A stretch of DNA of 64,000 nt from Saccharomyces mikatae IFO 1815. Lineage: Eukaryota > Ascomycota > Saccharomycetes > Saccharomycetales > Saccharomycetaceae. The notes beneath the pieces are model-generated. The model saw only the letters and a list, made by a program, of their open reading frames with translations, did no database searches and was not told the DNA's origin. The DNA is taken from NCBI RefSeq assembly GCF_947241705.1, contig NC_079261.1, forward strand, positions 248,001-312,000. Reading direction: 5' to 3'. A program made the translations under genes and the position numbers. Within the stretch, counting starts at the first letter, position 1. Each line of letters begins with the position of its first letter. Of this stretch, positions 1 through 10,500 are shown piece by piece.

Positions 1-220
1 AAGTCCATCTTCGAATAATTCTATCAATTTCATGGATATGAGCGCAACGGCAAGCGGTCGTAATGAAGGGAAAGAATGCGATACGGCAGAAGAGAGCGAA
101 GACGAAAACGAAGAGACAGATGACGAGCATGAAATGGAAGATGTCCCCACTACTTCCGCTTTTGGCCTAAATTCATCTGCTGAATACCTTGCATTTAGAT
201 TACGAGAACTCAATAAATGA
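1..220 (+). CDS. RSC1: RSC1, 3' end only (RSC chromatin-remodelling subunit)
   Basis: The frame is open from base 2 and closes with TGA at 218-220, giving about 72 C-terminal residues; the rest lies left of the window. The visible part has a very acidic stretch rich in Glu and Asp, then a short tail ending RLRELNK. No bromodomain or BAH domain is visible because those lie upstream. The name rests on gene order: RSC1 (YGR056W) precedes LST7 in S. cerevisiae, on this strand and convergent with it. Rsc1 is a subunit of the RSC nucleosome remodeller in the nucleus. The call is by synteny, since an acidic tail alone would not identify it. Confidence 0.7.
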   Translation, partial: SPSSNNSINFMDMSATASGRNEGKECDTAEESEDENEETDDEHEMEDVPTTSAFGLNSSAEYLAFRLRELNK

Positions 221-517
221 TGATTATAATAAGATCTCGACATATATTTATATATATATATATATATATTTGTTATTCATAATATGGACCCCAAACATTC
301 TTTTTTCCTTTCAAAAATGTAACTACAGATATAATTTACTATCAATTCTTTTAACCCATTATAACTATACTTTTGGAACTCATCCAAGATATAACTTCGG
401 AATGAGATATTATAGCTCAATTTTATGCCTGCTTACCACAGAGGAGACCTAATGAGTAAGGAAGACCAGGAAGTTGTTTGAATAATATTCCGTGCTGTAA
501 TCTCTTATGATTTTTTC
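221..517. other. Convergent 3' intergenic gap RSC1/LST7
   Basis: This is the terminator region between two convergent genes. It holds an alternating TA microsatellite at about 243-270 and otherwise AT-rich sequence. An open frame at 189-452 crosses the microsatellite and overlaps the RSC1 end; its repetitive Tyr-Ile content marks it as spurious. Confidence 0.6.
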
Positions 518-1255
518 TCACGTTCTTGAGCTAATTTCCTCTTCTTTTATCAGAGTATGAAGTAGAAATGAATTCCATTTATGAATTCGAACAAAAAGAA
601 ATCTATCGTCTGTTAGAGAAACCAAGTTACGACCGATTTTAGATTTATTTGCACGTAGATATGTGCCAATGAAAGCGTTATTATTCAAGGTTTCCATATT
701 ATTATCAACCGTTTGATTTTTACTCAAGAATTCACTTTTATGAATACTTTTGATATGAGCAATCATTTTATCAAATCCACCAATAATAAAGTTCCAGTGT
801 TCACTCAACATTTCCATCGAATTTTCGTGGCTTCGGGAATCAACTGTCAGAATGAAACAATATCTTCTTTCATTACCTCTAGCATTTTCGTCATACAATT
901 TAAAGCCTATTACCAAATTTAGCCCTCTAAGATCATCAAAAAATATGAAAGGCATATTATCATAGATCATTGTTTCTTCAGAGAAGGCTCTTTTGATAAT
1001 AGAATTTAACAATTGGTATCGTATAGAAGAATACTGTGTGGTTATAAAAGGAACATCTCTGATGAAGCACCGCATCGATCTAGTTGATTCTTCCGGAAAC
1101 TGTAAAAGACATGATTCGCAATATGATTCAGTCGGATAATCAGGTACTAGTAACTCCTCACCCAATGTTCCCTTTTCTGCGGATTGTGTAACCGATATGA
1201 TCCTTGGGCCATGCTTGTCACAGAAATGGGCCAATGAAATCACTATCGAAGACAT
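518..1255 (-). CDS. LST7: Lst7, folliculin-like subunit of the Lst4-Lst7 GAP
   Basis: This encodes 245 residues starting at an ATG whose complement is 1253-1255. The N-terminus (MSSIVISLAHFCDKHGPRII) is the longin-type opening of folliculin-family proteins, and a conserved Cys pair (YCESC) lies near residue 46. In S. cerevisiae, Lst7 pairs with Lst4 at the vacuole and acts as a GTPase-activating complex for the Rag GTPase Gtr2, upstream of TORC1. It was named for its role in amino-acid permease delivery. The remembered S. cerevisiae protein is 242 residues and the C-terminal few residues differ here. It is divergently arranged with PEF1 across about 640 bp. Confidence 0.93.
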   Translation of the reverse strand: MSSIVISLAHFCDKHGPRIISVTQSAEKGTLGEELLVPDYPTESYCESCLLQFPEESTRSMRCFIRDVPFITTQYSSIRYQLLNSIIKRAFSEETMIYDNMPFIFFDDLRGLNLVIGFKLYDENARGNERRYCFILTVDSRSHENSMEMLSEHWNFIIGGFDKMIAHIKSIHKSEFLSKNQTVDNNMETLNNNAFIGTYLRANKSKIGRNLVSLTDDRFLFVRIHKWNSFLLHTLIKEEEISSRT

Positions 1256-1891
1256 TCTATTCGTCTATTCCATCTACCATTTAAACACTAACGTATATAT
1301 CCTGGTGAATGTACTAGTTAGTAGGACTTTTGTGGTCTCGAATGTTTCTTGATGATCATCGAACTGAAGTCTTTGTTAGCCCTTTTCTTTTTCTTCAAGA
1401 TTTTTCTTTTTCAAGGCGTATTTTCTCTAGTAAGAGGATACGAAAATAGCACCTTCGAAATTGGACGAATGAGCGATCAGTTCATACATTCGTAAGTATA
1501 AACTGTAATATAATGTCACTATTTATTTTAGAGATATTGGAAAACATCAAAAAGTGTGTTTTGATGAAAACAGAACAAAAAACATATGGGAGCAAATATT
1601 TCCCGATATATTCAGCACCTATAACTACTTCAATATCTTGCGCAAATTCTATCTATAACTTTATCCTTGAAAAATATGTACTAAAGTGGTGAGGAAAGAG
1701 GATCCCCATTGGATGCGTACTCTCTTCTTTTTACTTATTGTTTCTAACTCATTCTACTTCTGTGCCTTGACGATTTTCTCACCTAGATGCCATCCGAATA
1801 AGAAAACGGCATGAAAACAAACTAGTAACAATAACTACTTCGTTTCACATGTATACCGCACAACATAGCTACAAATCTACGTCGACGGAAA
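1256..1891. other. Divergent promoter region LST7/PEF1
   Basis: About 640 bp separates the two start codons and must hold both promoters. It is AT-rich with T-rich tracts at about 1378-1420. I recognise no strong named transcription-factor site, and the open frames are short and unremarkable. Confidence 0.5.
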
Positions 1892-2902
1892 ATGTGTGCA
1901 AAAAAGCTCAAGTATGCAGCAGGTGATGATTTTGTACGCTATGCCACGCCCAAAGAAGCCATGGAAGAAACTAGACGAGAATTTGAGAAAGAGAAACAGC
2001 GACAGCAACAAATGAAGACTACTCAACCACAGGCTACCAACACCAGAATCCATTCAGCTCCAATTTCTTTGCAAACTCAATACGTCAAAAACAGAGTTGA
2101 AAGTGGGCACCAGTCTTATGGATCTCCCCAAAACTTTTCTCCAAGACATACAAAAACACCTGTTGATCCTCGATATAATATGATAGCACAGAAACCGGGA
2201 GGTAGACCTATACCCCCAATACAGAATCATTGTAACAGTGTAAGCTCTTCCTCTCAACGCATAGCCTCTTCTCCTCCTCCTCCCTTAATGTATAACCAAA
2301 CAGTGCCTGCACAAGTTTCAAAGAAGGTTGCACCTGTTCCATTTGATAATAAAGAAGATGTACGAGACATGCAAGTGGCTATCCAGTTATTTCATAATCA
2401 TGATATCAAGGGCAAGAACCGACTGACAGCGGAAGAGCTACAAAACTTACTACAAAATGACGACAACTCTCATTTTTGTATGTCATCAGTAGATGCACTA
2501 ATAAATTTATTTGGTGCTTCGAGGTTTGGCACCGTAAACCAGACAGAATTTATTGCCTTATACAAGAGAGTGAAAAGTTGGAGAAAAATTTATGTAGACA
2601 ATGATATCAACAGATCGCTTACCATCTCTGTAGGTGAGTTTCATAATTCACTCCAAGAACTAGGGTATCTAATACCTTTCGAAGTCAGTGAGAAAACATT
2701 TGATCAATATGCAGAGTTCATAAACAGAAGTGGGACAGGAAAAGAGCTAAAATTTGATAAATTCGTAGAGGCTTTAGTTTGGCTGATGAGATTAACAAAA
2801 TTATTCAGGAAATTCGATACTAAACAAGAAGGCATTGCGACCATACAGTACAAAGATTTTATCGATGCTACATTATATTTGGGTCGTTTCTTACCTCATT
2901 GA
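1892..2902 (+). CDS. PEF1: Pef1, penta-EF-hand calcium-binding protein
   Basis: This encodes 336 residues from an ATG at 1892. Residues 1 to about 150 are low-complexity, rich in Gln, Pro and Ser, including a run of Pro near residue 130. The C-terminal half (about 155-336) has helix-loop-helix repeats typical of the penta-EF-hand family (ALG-2/sorcin type), with acidic loops such as DNDINRSLTISVGEF. In S. cerevisiae Pef1 binds calcium and zinc and helps polar bud growth and cell wall abscission. The length is close to the 335 residues I recall. Not every loop has a full set of calcium ligands, which is usual in this family. Confidence 0.93.
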   Translation: MCAKKLKYAAGDDFVRYATPKEAMEETRREFEKEKQRQQQMKTTQPQATNTRIHSAPISLQTQYVKNRVESGHQSYGSPQNFSPRHTKTPVDPRYNMIAQKPGGRPIPPIQNHCNSVSSSSQRIASSPPPPLMYNQTVPAQVSKKVAPVPFDNKEDVRDMQVAIQLFHNHDIKGKNRLTAEELQNLLQNDDNSHFCMSSVDALINLFGASRFGTVNQTEFIALYKRVKSWRKIYVDNDINRSLTISVGEFHNSLQELGYLIPFEVSEKTFDQYAEFINRSGTGKELKFDKFVEALVWLMRLTKLFRKFDTKQEGIATIQYKDFIDATLYLGRFLPH

Positions 2903-3003
2903 TGTTGATAGTTCATTTTTTGTCTGTAATACAAATAGGAGATGCCATCAATCGGCGGATGGCTTGTCATGCTCCTCTCCTCCCATTTGTAGTGATTTGT
3001 CAT

Positions 3004-3017
3004 TCGTATATAGTGAT
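3004..3017 (-). promoter_or_regulatory. Abf1 binding site upstream of SPR3
   Basis: TCGTATATAGTGAT is an exact match to WCGTNNNNARTGAY, the reverse complement of the Abf1 consensus RTCAYTNNNNACGW. It sits about 290 bp before the SPR3 ATG and 11 bp before an MSE. Abf1 together with an MSE is the known architecture of the S. cerevisiae SPR3 promoter. Confidence 0.8.
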
Positions 3018-3028
3018 GTTATTAAAAC

Positions 3029-3037
3029 GACACAAAA
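3029..3037 (+). promoter_or_regulatory. Middle sporulation element (Ndt80 site)
   Basis: GACACAAAA matches the MSE consensus gNCRCAAAW exactly. Ndt80 binds such sites to switch on middle-sporulation genes, and SPR3 is one of them. It lies next to the Abf1 site. Confidence 0.8.
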
Positions 3038-3282
3038 GAGACTTACAATGGCAGACGTCCCTTACCTTAGTTAATCTAAATGTTTAGACTCGTTACATGC
3101 TATTATATACTGACTTTGATTTTTATTTTATATGAAAAAATATTATATAACAGAATTTTAAAGAGCGGATTGGTGTCTCTGTCTAGGTTTATCTGTCCTA
3201 TTACTTTCCTTTTGTTGTTGCCAGTGTAAGGAAAAAGATCAATTAATAAGATAAATAGAAAAATAAAATAAACCCCCAATAC

Positions 3283-3291
3283 TTTTGTGCC
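3283..3291 (-). promoter_or_regulatory. Second MSE-like site just before the SPR3 start
   Basis: TTTTGTGCC reads GGCACAAAA on the minus strand and fits gNCRCAAAW. It ends 14 bp before the ATG, so it probably lies in the 5' leader. Its position makes activation from here uncertain. Confidence 0.45.
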
Positions 3292-3305
3292 ATTAAATTT
3301 TCATT

Positions 3306-4841
3306 ATGAAGCCCAAAGGAAGTCGATTGTCATCTGATTGCCCTGTCGAATTTCCTAAGATAGTGACTGGATTCGCTGAGGAAGTGAAAATACGTAGACA
3401 AAGTTCCCAAGGCCAGAATGTAGATTCTTGTGAACCGAAAAGTCCAGAACTAAAGTACAGAAGACAAAGATCATCATCTTTTGTTAACGGTAAGTATAGA
3501 AACAAAGATCTTACATTGTTAGAAAATAAAAAAATAGAGGAAAATAACTCAAATTCTCGCGGCCTAGACATCGGTATTAGATATTTACCACGTCAACGTG
3601 AGTTGTTGAACGCCAAGAATGGGATTGATTTTACGTTGATGGTTGCTGGTCAAAGTGGGTTGGGAAAAACAACATTCATCAATTCCTTATTCTCTACTTC
3701 TTTAATTGATGACGAAATTGAAGAAAATAAACCTATTGTTCGTCACAAAAGTGTTATAGAAGGAGATGGAACTCACCTCAATTTCAATGTCATCGAGACA
3801 CCAGGATTTGGCAACAATATGGATAATGCTTTTACATGGAGGACGATGGTGAATTACATTGATGAAGAAATAAGATCGTATATTTTTCAAGAGGAACAAC
3901 CTGATAGAGTGAAAATGGTCGATGATAGGGTTCACTGTTGTTTATACTTTCTGAGACCTTCGAATAAAGGAATTGACACTTTAGATGTCGTGACAATGAA
4001 AAAATTAGCAAAAAGAGTAAATCTAATTCCTGTCATTGCTAAGGCAGATTTATTAACTAAGGATGAATTAAAAGAATTCAAAAAGGAAATCAGAGAAATA
4101 ATAAGAGTACAAGATGTCCCTGTATGTTTTCTTTTCGGAAATGATGTCCTAAATGCAACGCAGGATATTTTTGAGAGGTACCCTTACAGTATAATTGCAT
4201 CTAACGAGTACATTATTAACGAAAAAGGAAAAAGAGTTAAAGGAAGACAATATGAGTGGGGCAATGTGGATATTGAAAATGAAAAGTATTGTGACTTCAA
4301 AATCTTGCAAAAGACTCTTTTTGATTGGCATCTAATTGACCTTGTTGAAAGCACTGAAGAATATTATGAAAAATGTAGATCTGAAATGTTGAGAACCAGA
4401 TTATTGAAGGCAAGAGATTGCTTAGCAACAAAAAGTGTTGAAATAACCGAAGAACAAAAGAAATTTCTGGAGGAAGAAATGAATTTTGATGACATCGAAG
4501 AAAATAAATTAAAAAATTATAGATGTTATGAAATAATCAATAAAACCGTCATGGATAAAGTGGCTACAGAATGGGATCCTGAATTCATAACAAGGCAATT
4601 AGAGGCAAAAAGAAAATTCAGCGAACTGTCCAACCGAGAAATTTCAAAATTTAGAGACTGGAAAAAGAGTCTATTTATGGAACAAGACAATTTTAATCAA
4701 GAAATTGAACAGTTGAACCATAAGCTGGAGAACTTACAACTGGAATGCCAAGACTTGGAATACAAATTATTGATTGGCAAAAGTTCCAATAATCACTCCA
4801 CAGATAGTGCTACTTTAGTGAATGTTCACATAAAAAGGTAA
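3306..4841 (+). CDS. SPR3: Spr3, sporulation-specific septin
   Basis: This encodes 511 residues from an ATG at 3306. The septin GTPase motifs are clear: P-loop GQSGLGKT at about 115-122, switch II TPGFG at 165-169 and the G4 motif AKAD at 245-248. A septin-unique region and a C-terminal coiled coil (about 460-500) follow. Spr3 replaces vegetative septins around the prospore membrane during spore formation. The N-terminal 90 residues are basic and Ser-rich, like other septins with a polybasic lead. The promoter carries Abf1 and MSE sites, consistent with meiosis-only expression. The length is within one residue of the 512 I recall for S. cerevisiae. Confidence 0.95.
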   Translation: MKPKGSRLSSDCPVEFPKIVTGFAEEVKIRRQSSQGQNVDSCEPKSPELKYRRQRSSSFVNGKYRNKDLTLLENKKIEENNSNSRGLDIGIRYLPRQRELLNAKNGIDFTLMVAGQSGLGKTTFINSLFSTSLIDDEIEENKPIVRHKSVIEGDGTHLNFNVIETPGFGNNMDNAFTWRTMVNYIDEEIRSYIFQEEQPDRVKMVDDRVHCCLYFLRPSNKGIDTLDVVTMKKLAKRVNLIPVIAKADLLTKDELKEFKKEIREIIRVQDVPVCFLFGNDVLNATQDIFERYPYSIIASNEYIINEKGKRVKGRQYEWGNVDIENEKYCDFKILQKTLFDWHLIDLVESTEEYYEKCRSEMLRTRLLKARDCLATKSVEITEEQKKFLEEEMNFDDIEENKLKNYRCYEIINKTVMDKVATEWDPEFITRQLEAKRKFSELSNREISKFRDWKKSLFMEQDNFNQEIEQLNHKLENLQLECQDLEYKLLIGKSSNNHSTDSATLVNVHIKR

Positions 4842-5294
4842 TCAAAAAAAAAAATGCTTCTACGCAAGCTTTGCTCTATATAATAAAAACATAAATGGGA
4901 TAGAAATGAATATTTTTTAGCAATATCTCTCTGCCTTTACCAAGAGAACCCTAATTATACAATATGATTCAACCTAGAATCCGGGTAATAAACATCACAA
5001 CAATTTTTTTCTTCTGAATTTTTCCGATGAAGAAGAAAGTAAATTGTATTTAAGGCATACAACTGCGCGACATTACAAACTTTAGGCTACTTCTACACAA
5101 TCCTTCATTTTGAAAAGGCAAGACCAAACAATACTTCACAACGAAAAATACATGTGAGATAACCGTAGGCAAAAGCAAAGAGAGCAGAATATCATGTGAT
5201 GTTACCTTCCTTTGCTTTTTCCTTTTTTCTTGAAACAATTCGCCTTTTTTTTCTTTTTCACCTTTTTTCCTTTCATCCGTCTCGTTTTTTATAT
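4842..5294. other. SPR3 3' region and snR48 promoter
   Basis: This gap of about 450 bp holds the SPR3 terminator and the promoter of the downstream snoRNA. A Reb1-type core, CGGGTAA, lies at 4982-4988, about 310 bp before the snoRNA. T-rich tracts run at 5210-5290, directly ahead of the snoRNA. No coding sequence is supported. Confidence 0.55.
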
Positions 5295-5409
5295 TATAAT
5301 GATGATTTCATTTCTACCTATATGTTTTTTTCTGGCATCTCTAATGTTAGGGTGCGAAGTTTAAGTACTCTCCATTCGATGAATACAATTTTTGACAATA
5401 TCTGATTTT
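5295..5409 (+). ncRNA. SNR48: snR48, C/D box snoRNA
   Basis: A C box ATGATGA lies at 5299-5305 and a D box CTGA at 5402-5405. ATTATA just before and TATAAT just after can pair as a terminal stem. At 5332-5343 the sequence CTGGCATCTCTA pairs over 12 bp, with one G-U, to the 25S rRNA stretch around G2791 and G2793. Those are the two positions whose ribose methylation snR48 guides in S. cerevisiae. The length of about 115 nt and the position between SPR3 and ERG25 also match. The D' box following the guide is degenerate. The ends are estimated from the boxes and may be off by a few bases. Confidence 0.9.
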
Positions 5410-5719
5410 ACTATAATTAAAAACGATCGCGACGGAAAAAAAGCTGAAAAAGAGCTAAGGGGACACTTACGTAGAAGATGACATGAAATAGATTCACAAG
5501 TACTAGTATCTTGAATTCGTTTTTTTTTTGCCTTGGCAGAGCTCTTTCTCTTTTCCTGTGTCGTATAGTTATGTAATGAAAGTGAAAGACTTATAATACG
5601 AAAATGTGGGGCCACCCGGTCTAAATCACGTGCGATCGGGAAAGCAGCCGTTTAAACCCGTTTGGGCCTTGGCCCGATAGAACCATCCCGCAGAATAGAA
5701 TAACGCTGGTTATCGGGTG

Positions 5720-5831
5720 TCGTTTACGCCCACAAAGTCGTTTAGATTGCTCCGCAGCGGCCACTGCCACTGCCACTGCCACTGACTACCTTCGTATATG
5801 GACACACACTGGCGTCGTATACGGTAAACGA
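5720..5831. promoter_or_regulatory. Cluster of Upc2/Ecm22-type sterol response elements
   Basis: Exact TCGTATA cores lie at 5792-5798 and 5815-5821. Related TCGTTTA cores lie at 5720-5726, at 5738-5744 (as TCGTTTAG, the AR1 form) and on the minus strand at 5825-5831. Upc2 and Ecm22 bind these elements to induce ergosterol genes when sterols fall. Five sites within 112 bp, about 450-560 bp before ERG25, is a dense array. Confidence 0.75.
5761..5784 (+). repeat. Tandem hexamer (CCACTG)x4
   Basis: Four perfect copies of CCACTG lie between the sterol-response elements. It is a short minisatellite with no known role, and it sets the spacing between the upstream and downstream element groups. Confidence 0.9.
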
Positions 5832-6261
5832 CTAGCACAAGGACAATAGCTATTAACAATGACCGATAACAGTCAGCAACCTCAAGGCACCTGGCACAAA
5901 ACCGTCGAGGAAGAGGCCCTTTGCCACCGTATCGCATCGCTTTCCCACCAATTTTTTCTTTCTTTTCTTGCCTCGCCTCTGCTCTGGTCGTATTATTATT
6001 ATTCTTTCTCTGCGCAGTTTAAAGTATTCACACGATTAATCCGTTATGCATGTACATTTTAATATATGCGTACGCTTGTGTATGAATCCTTCTATATAAT
6101 ATATAATACAGGAAGATCTATTCATTTTTTTCTTCTTCTCTTCTTTTCTCCCTCTCTTCTCTCACTTCCTTCCTTTCCTTAAAGTAGATCTTTTTTATTA
6201 ATTTTAGTATTTCTCTTCTCGAAGTACGATAAAGGACTAATCAACAGTAGTACAGCCGTAA

Positions 6262-7206
<945 letters not shown>

Positions 7207-7549
7207 GAGAAAGAAACTCCAAAAAAAAAAGAGAAAATAGAATAAAACATAAAAAAATGATTAAATTTCAACCTACTTTTTTTTTTTGTCCCCTCACCCT
7301 TCTTTACCTTCCCAATTGTTTATTTTAATATATGATTTTTTGGATTAATGTAGATTAATTTCTAAAAACTATATTGCAATCTCCGAGTATATATACATAT
7401 TCATCACTATGTATATATATATATATTATTTATGATAAATTTTCTAACAAGCAAATCCATTGTTAAACTCTATTAAGGGAGACCTTTTTTCTTCTTCTTT
7501 ATTGTTCTTTAAACTTAAAAACTACATATACATAAGCTACAAAATTACT
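7207..7549. other. Convergent 3' gap ERG25/ADE6
   Basis: This is AT-rich sequence between two convergent stops. It has A and T tracts and alternating TA repeats at about 7390-7430, suited to 3'-end formation in both directions. No gene is supported. Confidence 0.6.
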
Positions 7550-10500
7550 TCAACCAACCCATCTTCTAGCGGATCTAAATAATCTAATCCATGGACCGTA
7601 TCCACCCCATTCCTCGTATTTACCTTCTGGGTACCAAGAATTGGCCTCTAACCTGCAAACTCTTTCAGGATGTGGCATCATGGCAAGAACTCTACCATTT
7701 GGCGACTTGATACCAGCAATACCATTACTGGACCCGTTAGGGTTAAAGGGGAATCTTTCAGTGACATTACCATAATTGTCCACATACCTTATACAACATA
7801 GACCTTCTTTCTCAAATTTTTCCAATTGTGCAGCATTTTCGGAAAACGTAGCTTTACCTTCACCATGTGCGACAGCAATTGGTAATTTGGATCCTGCCAT
7901 GCCGTTCAAGAAAACAGACTCTTCGCTAGAATTATCCTTCTCTTGAGAGATTTGCACCATACATACACGAGCTTCATACTGTTCACTCACATTTCTTTCA
8001 AAACTTGGCCAGTTTTCACACCCAGGTATGATCTCTTTCAATCTACTCAAAAATTGACAACCATTACAAGCACCAAAAGCAAATGTATCCTGTCTCTCAT
8101 TGAAGAACTTAGAAAATTGTGAGCGAACACCTTCATGGTACAAAACAGATTTAGCCCAACCGGCACCTGCACCTAACACATCACCATAGGAAAACCCACC
8201 ACATGCGGCAAGGCCGATAAATTCATCCAAATGGAATCTACCTTCTAGTAAATCGGTCATAGTAACATCAACTGAATTAAATCCAGCTTGTTGGAAACAC
8301 CATGCCATTTCCATTTGACCATTAACACCTTGCTCTCTTAGTATAGCAACCTTCGGTTTTTGAGCGCATAATTCTAGTCCAATCTTCATATCGTCAGCTG
8401 GGTTGTACGTGAGAGCATATTGCAAACCAGGATCTTTATCATCCGTGATAGTGGCAAATTCTTCTTCCGCCGTCTTTGGATTATCTCTCAATTTCTGCAT
8501 CTCATATGATGTCTTGCTCCAAATTTGCTCCAATTCAGATCTTGTGTTGCTATAAACTACATCACTAGTCTTTGAATTAACAATCTTTATTTCTTGACTG
8601 TCGAATGATGGCTTACCTACAATAGAAATATATTCTTTAGCAACCCCGTTTTCATTCAATATTTTTTCAAATTTGCTCAAATTCTTACTCGAAATTTGGA
8701 AGATTGCACCCAATTCTTCATTGAACAAATTAGTTAATTGACAGTCTAAATCTTCACCATCAATGTTTACCACCAAACCACATCTGGAAGCAAATGCCAT
8801 TTCAAGCAAAGTGACAAGGAGACCACCATCTGATCTATCATGATAAGCTAACACTATATCTTCCTCTTGTTGGTGTAATGTAATCAAACTTTCCAAGAAA
8901 CCCTTCAAAACGGCATTGTCATACACAGTAGGGGATTTATTCCCAACTTGGTTGTAAACTTGTAACAGAGCTGAGGCACCTAATGACTTGGCTTCTTGTT
9001 TAGCAGATAAATCAACTAAGACAAGGACAGAATCTTCGGCAGTCTTGTTTAAAAGTGGTGTCCATGTTTTGCTGGTGTTGAAAACAGGTGCAAATGCAGT
9101 AATATTCAATGATAATGGTGCAGTAACCTCCTTATCATCCCATTTCATTTTCATGGACATAGAGTCCTTACCAACGGGGATCGCAACGCCTAACGCAGGA
9201 CATAAGTCCAAACCTAATGCTTGGACGGCTTCGTATAATTTAGATCCCTCACCTTGATGAGAGGCTGGTGACATCCAGTTAGCAGATAGTTTAATGTGCT
9301 GTAGAGATTTCACATCAGCAGCAAATAGATTTAATAACGATTCTGCCACAGATAACTTAGCAGAGGCAGATGCCGAGATTAAAGCATTGACTGGTTTTTC
9401 GCCCATAGCCATTGCTTCACCAGTAGAAATTATTGTTTCACCCAAAGATGTACCGGTGACACCAACATCTGCAACAGGTACTTGCCAAGGACCGACAAAT
9501 TGGTCTCTATCAATCAGACCCGTCACAGATCTGTCACCAATGGTAATCAAAAATGACTTTGAACCAACAGTTGGTAAGTTCAAAACTCTTTGAATAGCAT
9601 CGTGTAAGGATGGAATTTTAGTTAAGTTAGCTTCTGGTAGATTTAGCGCTTCCGTTTTAGCTTCTCTTGACATCTTTGGAGGCTTACCGAATAAAATTGG
9701 CATTTCCAAATCTATAGGAGTGGTCTTAAGAAGAGGATCTTCCACAATCAACTTTTGTTCAGCAGTAGCGTGACCAACAACAGCAAAAGGCGCTCTTTCT
9801 CTCTTACAGATGTCTTCAAAGATGGATAAATCTTGAGGAGAAACACCAAGAACATAACGTTCTTGAGATTCATTACACCAAATTTCCATGGGTGACATAC
9901 CTGGTTCCAAAGAAAGAACCTTTCTAATATCGAATTTAGCACCTAAGTCATTGTCATGCACCAATTCAGGCAATGCATTGGATAACCCACCAGCACCAAC
10001 ATCATGGATGGATTGGATAGGATTGTTGTTACCTAGGGCAACACAAGCGTCAATTACTTGTTGACAACGACGTTCCATTTCTGGATTTCCTCTTTGTACG
10101 GAAGCAAAATCCAAATCAGCAGAACCTTCACCGGAAGCTATAGAAGAAGCAGCACCACCGCCTAAACCGATTAACATGGATTGACCACCAAGGACTATTA
10201 AACAAGAACCTGGGGTAATTGGAGTATTTTTCAAAGCAAATTGAGGTCTGACTGTACCAAAACCACCGGCAATCATAATTGGCTTGTGGAATCCTCTGAT
10301 TTCTTCCTTTCCTTGGTGGTTCAAAACCTTTGTTGTTAAGGTTCTGAAATAACCGTTAATACAGGGCCTACCAAACTCATTGTTGAAAGCGGCAGAACCT
10401 AAAGGTGCCTCTATCATAATATCTAATGCTGACGCAATGTGGTATGGCTTACCAATATTCAATTCCCAAGGTTGTTCATTACCTGGTATCAAAAGGTCGC

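Larger units (their letters stand above)
2903..3305 (+). promoter_or_regulatory. SPR3 promoter region
   Basis: This 400 bp gap lies between tandem plus-strand genes PEF1 and SPR3. It holds an Abf1 site and two MSE-like sites, listed separately. The stretch 3070-3280 is AT-rich with no other site that I recognise. Confidence 0.7.
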
